A DNA stretch of 64,000 bases from Anaerolineae bacterium (GTDB taxonomy: Bacteria; Chloroflexota; Anaerolineae; Aggregatilineales; Phototrophicaceae). The number at the start of each line of letters is the position of its first letter. Positions within the stretch are counted from its first letter, which is position 1. The position numbers and the translations under genes were made by a program. The notes under the pieces were generated by a model that was given only the letters and a program-made list of their open reading frames with translations, was not told the origin of the DNA and ran no database searches. The DNA lies in NCBI GenBank assembly GCA_022822305.1, contig JAJEBY010000011.1, positions 62,001 through 126,000 of the forward strand, read 5' to 3'. Below, one piece after another: positions 1 through 7,434 of the stretch.

Positions 1-29
1 CCATACATCCCCCCCCGTTTTTCGGGGGG
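1..29. repeat. Short CCATACAT-hairpin repeat, copy 1 (cut by window edge)
   Basis: The window opens with CCATACAT followed by a run of eight C, then G, five T and CGGGGGG. This can fold into a 7-bp hairpin (CCCCCCG / CGGGGGG, loop TTTTT). A near copy lies at 61763-61790. The element probably extends left of the window. It may also act as a terminator-like hairpin, but no gene end is visible to its left. Confidence 0.5.
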
Positions 30-303
30 CGTCCCAGCGAGCTAGGGAAGAAGAGCTTTATTGCGCGGAATTGGCGTTGCATCCGTCATTTTCACGCTGA
101 ACGAGTCAGTTTGTTTCGTCTTTCGCAGACTGAAGCAAGCCATTTGCAGGTGACTCGGTATTATCGGACAGTCCTTGTAACGGCGCTGCAAGACGAGTCG
201 CAAACAATTCGAGCTATTATAGAGGCGGTCGCGCAGATTAGTAGGTCGCAACCGCGAGCGGACGGATAGCGAGTTCGGTGAATCGCGGAGCGGATACGAG
301 GGG
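30..303. other. Intergenic, no gene seen
   Basis: About 270 bp between the left-edge repeat and the end of the MazG-like gene. Open frames across it run on into the antisense of the MazG gene and look like shadows. I see no RNA gene, no clear promoter and no terminator for the minus-strand operon ending at 304. Confidence 0.4.
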
Positions 304-621
304 CTATTCGGCGTCGGCTGAATGGGGCCATTCGCGCTGATAATTCTTGTCCAGCTTGGCCATGACGGCTTCACCCAGGTCGATGCCGCTGTAGCTGGCC
401 AACTGGAGCAGGTAGAGCATGACATCGGCCAGTTCGTCGCGCAGGGCGTCCGTGTCTTCACAGGCGTCGCTCCACTGAAAAAGCTCAAGCACTTCGCCGG
501 CTTCGAGGACCAGCGAAATCGCCAGGTTTCTTTGGCTCTGCGGCTTCGGTGAATCGGCGTCAGTCCAGCCTTTGCTATCAACAAAGGCGTGCATGGCTTG
601 CGTCAGCGTCTCGAGATCCAT
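304..621 (-). CDS. MazG-like nucleotide pyrophosphohydrolase (dCTPase/RS21-C6 type)
   Basis: A 105-residue all-alpha NTP pyrophosphohydrolase of the MazG/DCTPP1 superfamily, which hydrolyses (d)NTPs to (d)NMP and PPi as house-cleaning. The metal-binding helices are visible: EAGEVLELFQW (about residues 40-50) and, after a short linker, DELADVMLYLLQLA (about 62-75), giving the EExxE...ExxD arrangement of the family. Length matches stand-alone members. It is the last gene of the minus-strand surface operon, 26 bp after the sugar transferase; the context does not reveal its substrate. The family call is secure and the nucleotide preference unknown. Confidence 0.85.
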   Translation of the reverse strand: MDLETLTQAMHAFVDSKGWTDADSPKPQSQRNLAISLVLEAGEVLELFQWSDACEDTDALRDELADVMLYLLQLASYSGIDLGEAVMAKLDKNYQREWPHSADAE

Positions 622-647
622 AAGTTAAGCCGTCCTGCGGCGGGCAG

Positions 648-2120
648 CTAGTAGGCGTTGGGGCTGGAGCGGCTAATCCATTGCCAGATGGTGCGGATGA
701 TGATCTTGATATCGAGCCAGAGCGACCAGTTTTCCACGTACATTAAATCGAAGCGCGTGCGATCGGCAATGGAGGTATCGCCACGCAAGCCTTCCACCTG
801 CGCCAACCCGGTCATTCCCGATTTTTCGCGCAAGCGATCCATGTATCCGGGAATCTGGCTGCGGAATTGCTGCACATACATGGGACGCTCCGGACGGGGA
901 CCGACCAAGCTCATATGCCCGAGGATAACGTTGATCAACTGGGGGATTTCGTCCCAATTGTTCTTGCGCATCAGGCGCCCGATGCGCGTGACACGGGGGT
1001 CGTTTTCTACGGTCCAGGTTTGCCCGGCCGATTCGGCATCCGAGCGCATGGAGCGAAATTTGATCATGGGGAAGGGACGCTCGTCTTGCCCCATGCGCCA
1101 TTGCCAATAGAAGGCGGAACCGCGCGATTCCAGGCGGATAAGCAGCGCAGTCAGCAGCATGAAAGGAGAGAGCAGAATCAAGCCAAACGAGGCGCCCAAT
1201 AAATCCAGCGCGCGCTTCAGGCTAAGTTTCCAGCCGCGCAGAGCGATGTCGCGCACGGTCAACAGCGGTGTTCCGCCGAGGTCGTCGACGTTGAGATCGC
1301 CAGCCATGTATGAGAAAAGATCGGGATACACCTTGATATCGACGCTTCCGCGCTGACAGAGGTTGATCAGCTCAACAAATTCTCCACGCCGCGGATCGGA
1401 CAAGGCGACGATGACCTGCTCTACCATGTGTTCATCAATTAGGCGCGGGATGTCGTCATAACTGCCGATGAAGGGAAAGCCGAGCATATCGCCTTCTTTT
1501 TCGACTGCGCTGACGATGCCGACGATGTTGTAGCCCAATGCCGGACTATTACGGATCTTGTTTGTGATGTCGTGGGCCACCCGTCCTTCGCCGACGATCA
1601 GCAAATTGTCGCGGACGATTCCGCGCGACCGCAGCGTAGCCCAAAAGCGACGATGAATTTCTCGTCCCGCGCCGGTGAAGAGCAGGCTGAAAAACCAGAC
1701 GTACATAAGCAGGCTGCGCGGATAACTAGCTTCCAGCGCGGTATTTTGAAAGAAGAACTCTTGAATGCCGCTGGCGAGCAAGGTTCCCAGGGTGACAACC
1801 CCGACGACGATGCGCATTTGATCGATGCGGCTGAAGGCCCGCTTTAAATGATAGAGCTGGGAGAAATAGAACATCAGAATGATGGTGACGGTTTGCAACA
1901 CAATCGTAGGCAGGTAACTCCAAAGCGAAGGCTGCTCGGATGGCCGGGCGAGAATGGGCAGGTATTCGCGCGCAAAATAGCCGACCACAAAGGCGATCAC
2001 AAGCATGGCGATATCGGCCAGCACCAGCGAGATATTGGAATAAGCCTTGAGATGCTCAATATTGAAGCTAAACGAGCGCGGTTCTACGACGAGAGGGTCG
2101 GATTGCGAATCTCGTTCCAT
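648..2120 (-). CDS. Polyprenyl-phosphate sugar-1-phosphate transferase (exopolysaccharide initiation)
   Basis: A 490-residue PHPT-type initiating glycosylphosphotransferase (WbaP/CpsE-like). It moves a sugar-1-phosphate onto undecaprenyl phosphate to start a surface polysaccharide repeat unit. The N-terminal half has several membrane helices, then a nucleotide-binding-like CoA_binding_3 region, then the C-terminal bacterial sugar transferase domain with KRALDLLGA, the KFRSM region, NNWDEIPQLINV and SLVGPRPERP. I chose the ATG at 2120 because AAAGGAGG stands 9 nt upstream of it. A longer frame to 2342 would run deep into the neighbouring glycosyltransferase. The start overlaps the end of that GT2 gene by 37 bp, so translation is probably coupled. 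Which sugar is transferred cannot be told. Confidence 0.9.
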   Translation of the reverse strand: MERDSQSDPLVVEPRSFSFNIEHLKAYSNISLVLADIAMLVIAFVVGYFAREYLPILARPSEQPSLWSYLPTIVLQTVTIILMFYFSQLYHLKRAFSRIDQMRIVVGVVTLGTLLASGIQEFFFQNTALEASYPRSLLMYVWFFSLLFTGAGREIHRRFWATLRSRGIVRDNLLIVGEGRVAHDITNKIRNSPALGYNIVGIVSAVEKEGDMLGFPFIGSYDDIPRLIDEHMVEQVIVALSDPRRGEFVELINLCQRGSVDIKVYPDLFSYMAGDLNVDDLGGTPLLTVRDIALRGWKLSLKRALDLLGASFGLILLSPFMLLTALLIRLESRGSAFYWQWRMGQDERPFPMIKFRSMRSDAESAGQTWTVENDPRVTRIGRLMRKNNWDEIPQLINVILGHMSLVGPRPERPMYVQQFRSQIPGYMDRLREKSGMTGLAQVEGLRGDTSIADRTRFDLMYVENWSLWLDIKIIIRTIWQWISRSSPNAY

Positions 2121-2989
2121 AATTCGGGCCCTCCTTTCAACAACAAGGCCGTCATTATCATCAGATGAACGGGAAAGATCGTCGTGCGGCGAAAGTGCTT
2201 GCGATAGAAGATGAGCATGGCGCGCCAGAACTCGAACTGCGCTTTTTTGGATTGTCGGCTGGCGGCGCGCTTGACGTGCCGTACGGTCACCAAAGGATAA
2301 TACCATATTCGGTATCCGGCTTGCTTTAGCCGAAAAGCCCAATCCAGATCTTCACCGTACATGAAGAAAGTCTCGTCAAGCAGGCCGGCCTTGGCGATGG
2401 CTTCCCGGCGCACCTGCATATAGGCGCCCACAACCGAATCCACCTCCAATTCCTGGTCTTCGTCGGCGAAGGTCATGTTGTAGCGGCCGAAGCGCCGGTT
2501 GCGCGGGAAGAGCGTCGCCAACCCCGAATAGTGATAGAAGCTCACCAGCGGTGTCGGGAAGCTGCGGCGGCAGGCCCTGTCCAGACTGCCGTCCATCAAG
2601 ACGAGTTTGGGACCCGCCGCTCCGACGTCGAGACGGGAGTCCATGAATGCGGTCATGCGCTGCAGGGCGTCCGGCGGCAATTCGGTATCGGGATTGAGCA
2701 GCAAGGCATAACGCGGCGCGGCGTCGGCAATGTCCCCGATTCCGTGAAAACCCAGGTGTCGCAGACCGATGTTGTTGGCGCGCGGATAGCCGACATTTTC
2801 GACGTTGGCGATGACCTCGGCTTGTGAGAAGCGGCGTCTGACCATGTCGACACTGTCATCGTCAGAGGCGTTATCCACTACCACGACGCGAAAGCTGTAC
2901 TGACAGTCGCAGGCGTAAAGCGTCTCCAGGCAGCGTCGCAGGAGCTCGGACGTGTTCCAATTGACGATGACAATTCCGATGTCGGGCAT
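2084..2989 (-). CDS. Family 2 glycosyltransferase
   Basis: A 301-residue GT-A fold inverting glycosyltransferase (rhamnosyltransferase-like GT2). The N-terminus has the typical IGIVIVNWNTSELLRRC start. A DxD-like site appears as LLLNPDTELP (about residue 95), and FFMYGEDLDWAFRLKQAGY (about 210) supplies the ED acid/base region. A hydrophobic C-terminal stretch near the end may touch the membrane. It lies between the membrane glycosyltransferase and the sugar-1-phosphate transferase, so it probably extends the same lipid-linked glycan in the cytoplasm. Donor and acceptor are unknown. Confidence 0.9.
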   Translation of the reverse strand: MPDIGIVIVNWNTSELLRRCLETLYACDCQYSFRVVVVDNASDDDSVDMVRRRFSQAEVIANVENVGYPRANNIGLRHLGFHGIGDIADAAPRYALLLNPDTELPPDALQRMTAFMDSRLDVGAAGPKLVLMDGSLDRACRRSFPTPLVSFYHYSGLATLFPRNRRFGRYNMTFADEDQELEVDSVVGAYMQVRREAIAKAGLLDETFFMYGEDLDWAFRLKQAGYRIWYYPLVTVRHVKRAASRQSKKAQFEFWRAMLIFYRKHFRRTTIFPVHLMIMTALLLKGGPELWNEIRNPTLSS

Positions 2990-3042
2990 TCCAATCTCAC
3001 TCAGTCAATAATCCGTTGACTTGAAGATTGTTCCATATCAGT

Positions 3043-4752
3043 CTACGGCGCAACTATCCCACGCTTGTCTGCGATAAGGCAGCTGGCGGGATTTAAACAG
3101 TAGAGCATGAGTCCGGGATTATGATAGTAGGCAGCCATATTCATCATAGCATCGGATCCCGTCCATACCGGACGTTGGGTAAACGCCAGACGAAAGTACT
3201 TTTGGTCGAGCAGGGTTAGATAGGCGTCCAAGTCTTGCTGGACCCGAATGGGAACGATAGCCGCCGATCGACGTATGTCGTGGGCATGAGCGTCGGACAG
3301 CAGCAGAAAGTCAAAATCGTCGCCGGAAGGCAGAGCCGCGGCATATCCTTCGAAGTGCTGTTGAATGGAAAAGATCGCCGGATCCAGCGCGACGTTGTAC
3401 GAACCATTGACGAAGAAGCGCATGCCGGGAGGGATATTCACGTGAATCCAGTCCAGCATTTTTTGACGGGTATCGGGCAATGAAAACATTCGGACCACTT
3501 GAACTGAGAGTATTAGCGGCTGCAGGATAAGCAACAGAGCCAAACCCGGCACGAGCAAACTTGGAGGCAAAGGGAGTCGCTTGATAAGCCAGTCCGCGCC
3601 CATGGCAGAAAGCAGGGCCACGAACGGCAAGATCTGGATCAGCTGATGCTCACTATGGCCGGGCCGGATCGTGCGCAAGACGACCAGCGCATAGATCACT
3701 ACCATCAGCCATACCAAGGCGATGACTAGCGAGGGTGAATTTGTTTGAACAAGATGGCGGCGTGGACGCCGGCTCCAGGCCGTCGCGAGCGAGAGCGCCA
3801 CGAACAGCGAGGCGGGAATGCCGAGCGAAAATGCGGCGGCGTACGTGAGCAGATAAGACAGCCCTTCCCAATGTGAAACTGTGAAGTAACTGGACTGAAA
3901 ATCTTGGCTTTTGTATTGCGCGACGATGTTTGAGAAATCGTGCCAAAAGTGTCCAAAGTCGCGCAGAATATAAGGCGATGTCAAGAAAAAGAAGAATGGG
4001 ATGGCGAGCATTCCCGCTCCGATTGCACCCACGATGCGCCGGCTACGATGCCGAAGATAGAGAACAAGGCCGATGGGAACGACGATGATTGCTACCGCAA
4101 TACCGTTGTAATAGGTTGAAGCAGCCAAACCAGTGGCGATGCCGGACAGGATATACAACCTCTCGCGCGAGCCTGATTGGCGCGTGTACAGTGCGGAGAC
4201 TCCGCTCCACAGCGCTAGCATCATCCAGCCGGTTGCCAGCGTATTTGGTTTGGCATAGTGGGCGTGTGTTACAAGGGTATAGGACGTGGCGACAATCAGC
4301 CCAGCAAGAATTGCCGCATAGCGTCCGGAGACAAGGCGCGACACTGAATAGGCGCACGCGACCATCAATAGCCCGCCGAAGACTGAATATACGCGAGAAA
4401 AAACATACAACGAGAAGGGCGCGTAATTGAGCAAGGTCAGGCCCTGCCGATCGGACAAAGACAAGCCGTCCAAGGCGCCAGTGAGTCCATTCATAACATA
4501 ATTGACGTTGATGATAAAACTTGGATAGGTGAAAAACTCCGGATTGCGGCGGCCCTTAAGCGCCATCTCGACGGGTACCGCCACGTTCTGAAATGAATCC
4601 GGATTCACCGGCAATTGCTCGTGTACCGTTCCGTAGGGCGCGTATGAAGGGAAGTACTCGGATTTCGGCTGTCCGTAGCTTAGGCCGATGATTCGCAAGC
4701 CGGCTGCGAAAAGCAGCAGCGCTGTTACCCCCAGCCAGTCTATTCGGCGCAT
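3043..4752 (-). CDS. ArnT/PMT-like multi-pass membrane glycosyltransferase
   Basis: A 569-residue integral membrane protein of the GT-C (PMT/ArnT, GT39/83-like) type, with about a dozen hydrophobic segments and a soluble C-terminal domain of about 140 residues. The N-terminal outer loop after helix 1 contains acidic residues and an NPDSF motif where GT-C enzymes keep their catalytic Asp. The stretch VSRLVSGRYAAILAGL followed by helices resembles the family core. GT-C enzymes use polyprenyl-phosphate-linked sugars and act on the outer face of the membrane. One base separates it from murE upstream, so they are surely cotranscribed. Target (protein, lipid or wall polymer) unknown. Confidence 0.8.
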   Translation of the reverse strand: MRRIDWLGVTALLLFAAGLRIIGLSYGQPKSEYFPSYAPYGTVHEQLPVNPDSFQNVAVPVEMALKGRRNPEFFTYPSFIINVNYVMNGLTGALDGLSLSDRQGLTLLNYAPFSLYVFSRVYSVFGGLLMVACAYSVSRLVSGRYAAILAGLIVATSYTLVTHAHYAKPNTLATGWMMLALWSGVSALYTRQSGSRERLYILSGIATGLAASTYYNGIAVAIIVVPIGLVLYLRHRSRRIVGAIGAGMLAIPFFFFLTSPYILRDFGHFWHDFSNIVAQYKSQDFQSSYFTVSHWEGLSYLLTYAAAFSLGIPASLFVALSLATAWSRRPRRHLVQTNSPSLVIALVWLMVVIYALVVLRTIRPGHSEHQLIQILPFVALLSAMGADWLIKRLPLPPSLLVPGLALLLILQPLILSVQVVRMFSLPDTRQKMLDWIHVNIPPGMRFFVNGSYNVALDPAIFSIQQHFEGYAAALPSGDDFDFLLLSDAHAHDIRRSAAIVPIRVQQDLDAYLTLLDQKYFRLAFTQRPVWTGSDAMMNMAAYYHNPGLMLYCLNPASCLIADKRGIVAP

Positions 4753-4753
4753 A

Positions 4754-6292
4754 CTATTTTGACCTCGCGGTTGGCAGCGTTTTCAGCGGCTCGCCACGCA
4801 GCGCCGAGCGCATGGCGGCGCGATCGTCCCAGGGATGTTCGGTGACCCCGAAGCACATGCTTTGTTCGTGCCCTTTGCCACAGGCCATCACCAGGTCGCC
4901 GGCCCGCGCCAATTGACAAGCGTGATAGATGGCTTCGCCGCGATCGGGTATGCGCAGGAAAGTCTTGCCCTCGACGCCGCCGCGCGCGATGCAGCCAGCC
5001 GCCATCATCTCAAGTATATCGTCCAGAGATTCCGTGCGCGGGTCTTCCGCCGTCAAGATGGTCAGATGCGCCAGGTCGGCCGCGGATTCGGCCATCAGCC
5101 GCCGCTTGTCGACATCTCGCAGGCCGGCGCTGCCAAAGACCGCAATCAGACGATTACCGGGTTGCAGCATTTGACGGCCGGCTTCAAGCGCGCGTTTGAG
5201 CGCGTTAGGCGTGTGGGCGAAATCGACAATGGCGATGAAATCCTGGCCTTCATCTATGCGTTCCATGCGGCCCGGGATCAACTCGAGAGCAGCGATTCCC
5301 GCTTGAATTGCGCGCCAACTGATGCCAAGTTCGCTCGCCGTCGCGATCGCTGCCAGGGCGTTGGCGATGTTGAATGCGCCGGCCAGCTGCAGGGCAAACT
5401 GGCGCTCGCAAAGATGGAAAACGGTGGCAGCAGGTTGATGCTGAATGTCGACAGCCTGGTATTGGGCGGGATTTACAATGCCGTAGGTTGCGGCGCGATC
5501 GGCAGGGATGGCGGAGAAAAAGTCTGCTGAGCGGTCATCGGCGTTGATCACCGCAAGCTTGGGAACGTCGCCTTTGCGCATGGATCGGCTCAGCATGTTG
5601 AACATCAGGGCTTTGGCATCGCGGTAGTTCTGCCAGCTGCCGTGGTAATCAAGATGTTCGTGCGTGACGTTGGTCAAGACAGCCACGTCAATATCGACGC
5701 CGTTCAGCCGCCCCTGCGCCAAACCGTGGCTGGTCATTTCCAGGATGCAATGCGTGACGCCGGCTTCGACCATTTTCGCCAGGTACGCTTGCAGGCGCGG
5801 CGCGCCGGGCGTGGTGACGTGCAGGCCGGTTGGCGCGACCTCATCACCGAAGTCGGCCGATATCGTGCTAATGTTTCCCGCTCTGATGTCGGGCGCACGA
5901 TTGAAAACGCTGTGCAGGAGGTGACAGGTCGTGGTCTTGCCGTCGGTGCCGGTGACGCCGATGATGACAAGCCGGCGCGAAGGAAAATCGTGCCAGGCCG
6001 CCGCCAGAATTCCCAGGACAGCCTGCGACGATTTCACTTGCACGTATGGCACAGGCAGGTCCGGCCCCGCGGTTTCGCCGACGATGGCGGCCGCGCCGGC
6101 TTCGATGGCGTCAGGGATAAAACGGTGGCCGTCTGTGGAGCTGCCGCGGCGGGCGACGAAGATTCCGCCCGGCTGCAGATCGAGGCTGGACTCGACGACC
6201 GCGGCGCGAATCGGCGCAGCGGGATCGCCGGTAATGGAGACGATCTGCTCGCTTGGGATTGCTGACAGCAATTCGGCAAGAGTCTTGATCAT
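4754..6292 (-). CDS. murE: UDP-N-acetylmuramyl-tripeptide synthetase
   Basis: A 512-residue Mur ligase that adds the third amino acid to UDP-MurNAc-L-Ala-D-Glu in the cytoplasm. The ATP-binding loop GTDGKTT is at 115-121, and GKGHE at 472-476 is the usual C-terminal motif. The substrate-selecting motif is EDPRTE (416-421). Meso-DAP enzymes carry DNPR, lysine enzymes lack the Arg, so the retained Arg points to a DAP-like amino acid, but the Glu-Asp start is atypical and I leave the substrate open. It is unusual in heading a glycosyltransferase operon rather than sitting in the dcw cluster about 35 kb away. The ATG at 6292 has no obvious Shine-Dalgarno. Confidence 0.93.
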   Translation of the reverse strand: MIKTLAELLSAIPSEQIVSITGDPAAPIRAAVVESSLDLQPGGIFVARRGSSTDGHRFIPDAIEAGAAAIVGETAGPDLPVPYVQVKSSQAVLGILAAAWHDFPSRRLVIIGVTGTDGKTTTCHLLHSVFNRAPDIRAGNISTISADFGDEVAPTGLHVTTPGAPRLQAYLAKMVEAGVTHCILEMTSHGLAQGRLNGVDIDVAVLTNVTHEHLDYHGSWQNYRDAKALMFNMLSRSMRKGDVPKLAVINADDRSADFFSAIPADRAATYGIVNPAQYQAVDIQHQPAATVFHLCERQFALQLAGAFNIANALAAIATASELGISWRAIQAGIAALELIPGRMERIDEGQDFIAIVDFAHTPNALKRALEAGRQMLQPGNRLIAVFGSAGLRDVDKRRLMAESAADLAHLTILTAEDPRTESLDDILEMMAAGCIARGGVEGKTFLRIPDRGEAIYHACQLARAGDLVMACGKGHEQSMCFGVTEHPWDDRAAMRSALRGEPLKTLPTARSK

Positions 6293-6336
6293 GGGCCGAT
6301 CGACTGGCTACGCGGAGCAATTGTCGTTGCGGAATC

Positions 6337-6342
6337 ATTATA
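6337..6342 (-). promoter_or_regulatory. Candidate -10 box for the murE operon
   Basis: On the minus strand TATAAT lies 45 bp before the murE ATG, directly after the hairpin and T-run ending the atp operon. No good -35 is visible at 16-18 bp; TTGGAT lies 21 bp upstream. It is a plausible but incomplete promoter. Confidence 0.4.
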
Positions 6343-6344
6343 AG

Positions 6345-6374
6345 CAAAAACGCGCTGGAGGGTATCCAACGCGC
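6345..6374 (-). terminator. Terminator-like hairpin after atpF/H
   Basis: Read on the minus strand, GCGC plus TGGA arms (6371-6374 and 6365-6368 against 6356-6359 and 6352-6355, loop of 5, two-base bulge) are followed by a run of T (6346-6350). It sits 32 bp after the stop of the b-delta gene, at the end of the nuo-atp operon, and fits a rho-independent terminator. Confidence 0.55.
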
Positions 6375-6405
6375 TTGGGATTTGCTGTGAAGTTGTCGGG
6401 CCGGA

Positions 6406-7116
6406 TCAGTTCAAGCTGCGCGACAGCGACGAGAGCTGCGAGCGAACGCTGCCGTCAACCAAGCCACCGGGCCAACGCACGATCAGGCCACCGAGTATAT
6501 CGGGATCGACGGAGAAATCGACCTCGTCGGCGCCGACTTGTGACTGGACGTTTTTCTGTTCGGCGGCGGTCAGGGGCATGGCGCTGACGACTTCCACGGC
6601 GCCGCTGATGCCCTTGGCGCCCTCTGGAAGCTCGGCAATGAAACTGTTGACCAGCGCCTTCTGCTTGGATTTGGTGATGTTTTCGTTGAGGATGCGCCCG
6701 GCCACAGCCACCGAGATATTGAGCACCTGTTCACGAAGATTGCCTAATTCCGCGTTGCGCATGGCGACCGCTTCGGTCTGCGCGTCGTATTGGATTTTGG
6801 CCGCTTCTTGTCGCGCTTCTTGCTCGATAGTGGCGGCGACATCATCGCCGCGGCCGCGGGCTTCGTCGATCACCTTTTGCGCTTCGGAGCGGGCCTGGGC
6901 AAGAATTTTTTCCGCTTCCGTTTCGGCATTTTCACGCGCGCGAGCGGCAGCGGCAGCGTCTTCCAGGCCTTTGGCGATGCGGTTGCGGCGCTCGTTCAAG
7001 ACATTTGTCAGCGGATCGTAGATGAAGCGCGTCAAGACGGTATAGAGCACGATAAACGCGATCAACCAAATCAACAGCAGACCCGGATTAATGCCTATGG
7101 TATCAGGTACACTCAT
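6406..7116 (-). CDS. atpF: ATP synthase subunit b fused to the C-terminal domain of delta
   Basis: A 236-residue peripheral-stalk protein. Residues 12-30 form the single membrane helix of subunit b, and 40-160 a long charged Ala-rich helix typical of the b dimerisation region. From about 171 the sequence switches to the C-terminal domain of subunit delta (OSCP): VEVVSAMPLTAAEQ, then DPDILGGLIVRWPGGLVDGS. The N-terminal six-helix domain of delta, which in other enzymes caps the alpha subunits, is absent. Actinobacterial b-delta fusions are known, but they keep that domain. It is the last gene of the operon; no separate atpH or F1 genes follow. The junction reads cleanly with no frameshift. Confidence 0.88.
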   Translation of the reverse strand: MSVPDTIGINPGLLLIWLIAFIVLYTVLTRFIYDPLTNVLNERRNRIAKGLEDAAAAARARENAETEAEKILAQARSEAQKVIDEARGRGDDVAATIEQEARQEAAKIQYDAQTEAVAMRNAELGNLREQVLNISVAVAGRILNENITKSKQKALVNSFIAELPEGAKGISGAVEVVSAMPLTAAEQKNVQSQVGADEVDFSVDPDILGGLIVRWPGGLVDGSVRSQLSSLSRSLN

Positions 7117-7145
7117 AATGTTCTCCCGTTCCTCGCGCTAGCCCG

Positions 7146-7388
7146 CTAGCTCAGTACGAAGAGGATAATCAGCGAGACCACCAGGGCGTAGATGGCTACA
7201 GCTTCGGCGAAGGCGACGCCGAGGATCATGTTGGTCTGAATGGTCGCCGTGTGGTCGGGGTTGCGCCCCATCGCCATTACTGCGCCGCCCACGGAAATGC
7301 CGATGCCGATACCGCCGCCGGCGGCGCCGATCATAGCCAGGCCCGCGCCGATCGCTTTACCCAAGATTATCGTCGATTGTGGATCCAT
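7146..7388 (-). CDS. atpE: ATP synthase subunit c
   Basis: An 80-residue proteolipid hairpin that forms the rotor ring of Fo. Helix 1 carries the glycine-rich GGGIGIGISVGGA, the polar loop is GRNP (41-44), and helix 2 carries the ion-binding carboxylate E62 in AFAEAVAIYALVV. The residue after E62 is Ala, and the helix 1 position that is Gln in sodium-type rings is hydrophobic, so the ring looks proton-specific; that is inference from known Na+ signatures. It lies between atpB and the b-delta gene, as in standard Fo operons. Confidence 0.95.
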   Translation of the reverse strand: MDPQSTIILGKAIGAGLAMIGAAGGGIGIGISVGGAVMAMGRNPDHTATIQTNMILGVAFAEAVAIYALVVSLIILFVLS

Positions 7389-7434
7389 TGATGCTTCCTC
7401 CAGATGTGCTTGTCGTTCTGTACGTTATGCTTAA

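Noticed and set aside
42-584. Long minus-strand frame over the left end
   Set aside because: It overlaps the MazG-like gene in another frame and its composition is Ser/Pro/Arg-rich, as is usual for shadow frames in this GC-rich DNA.
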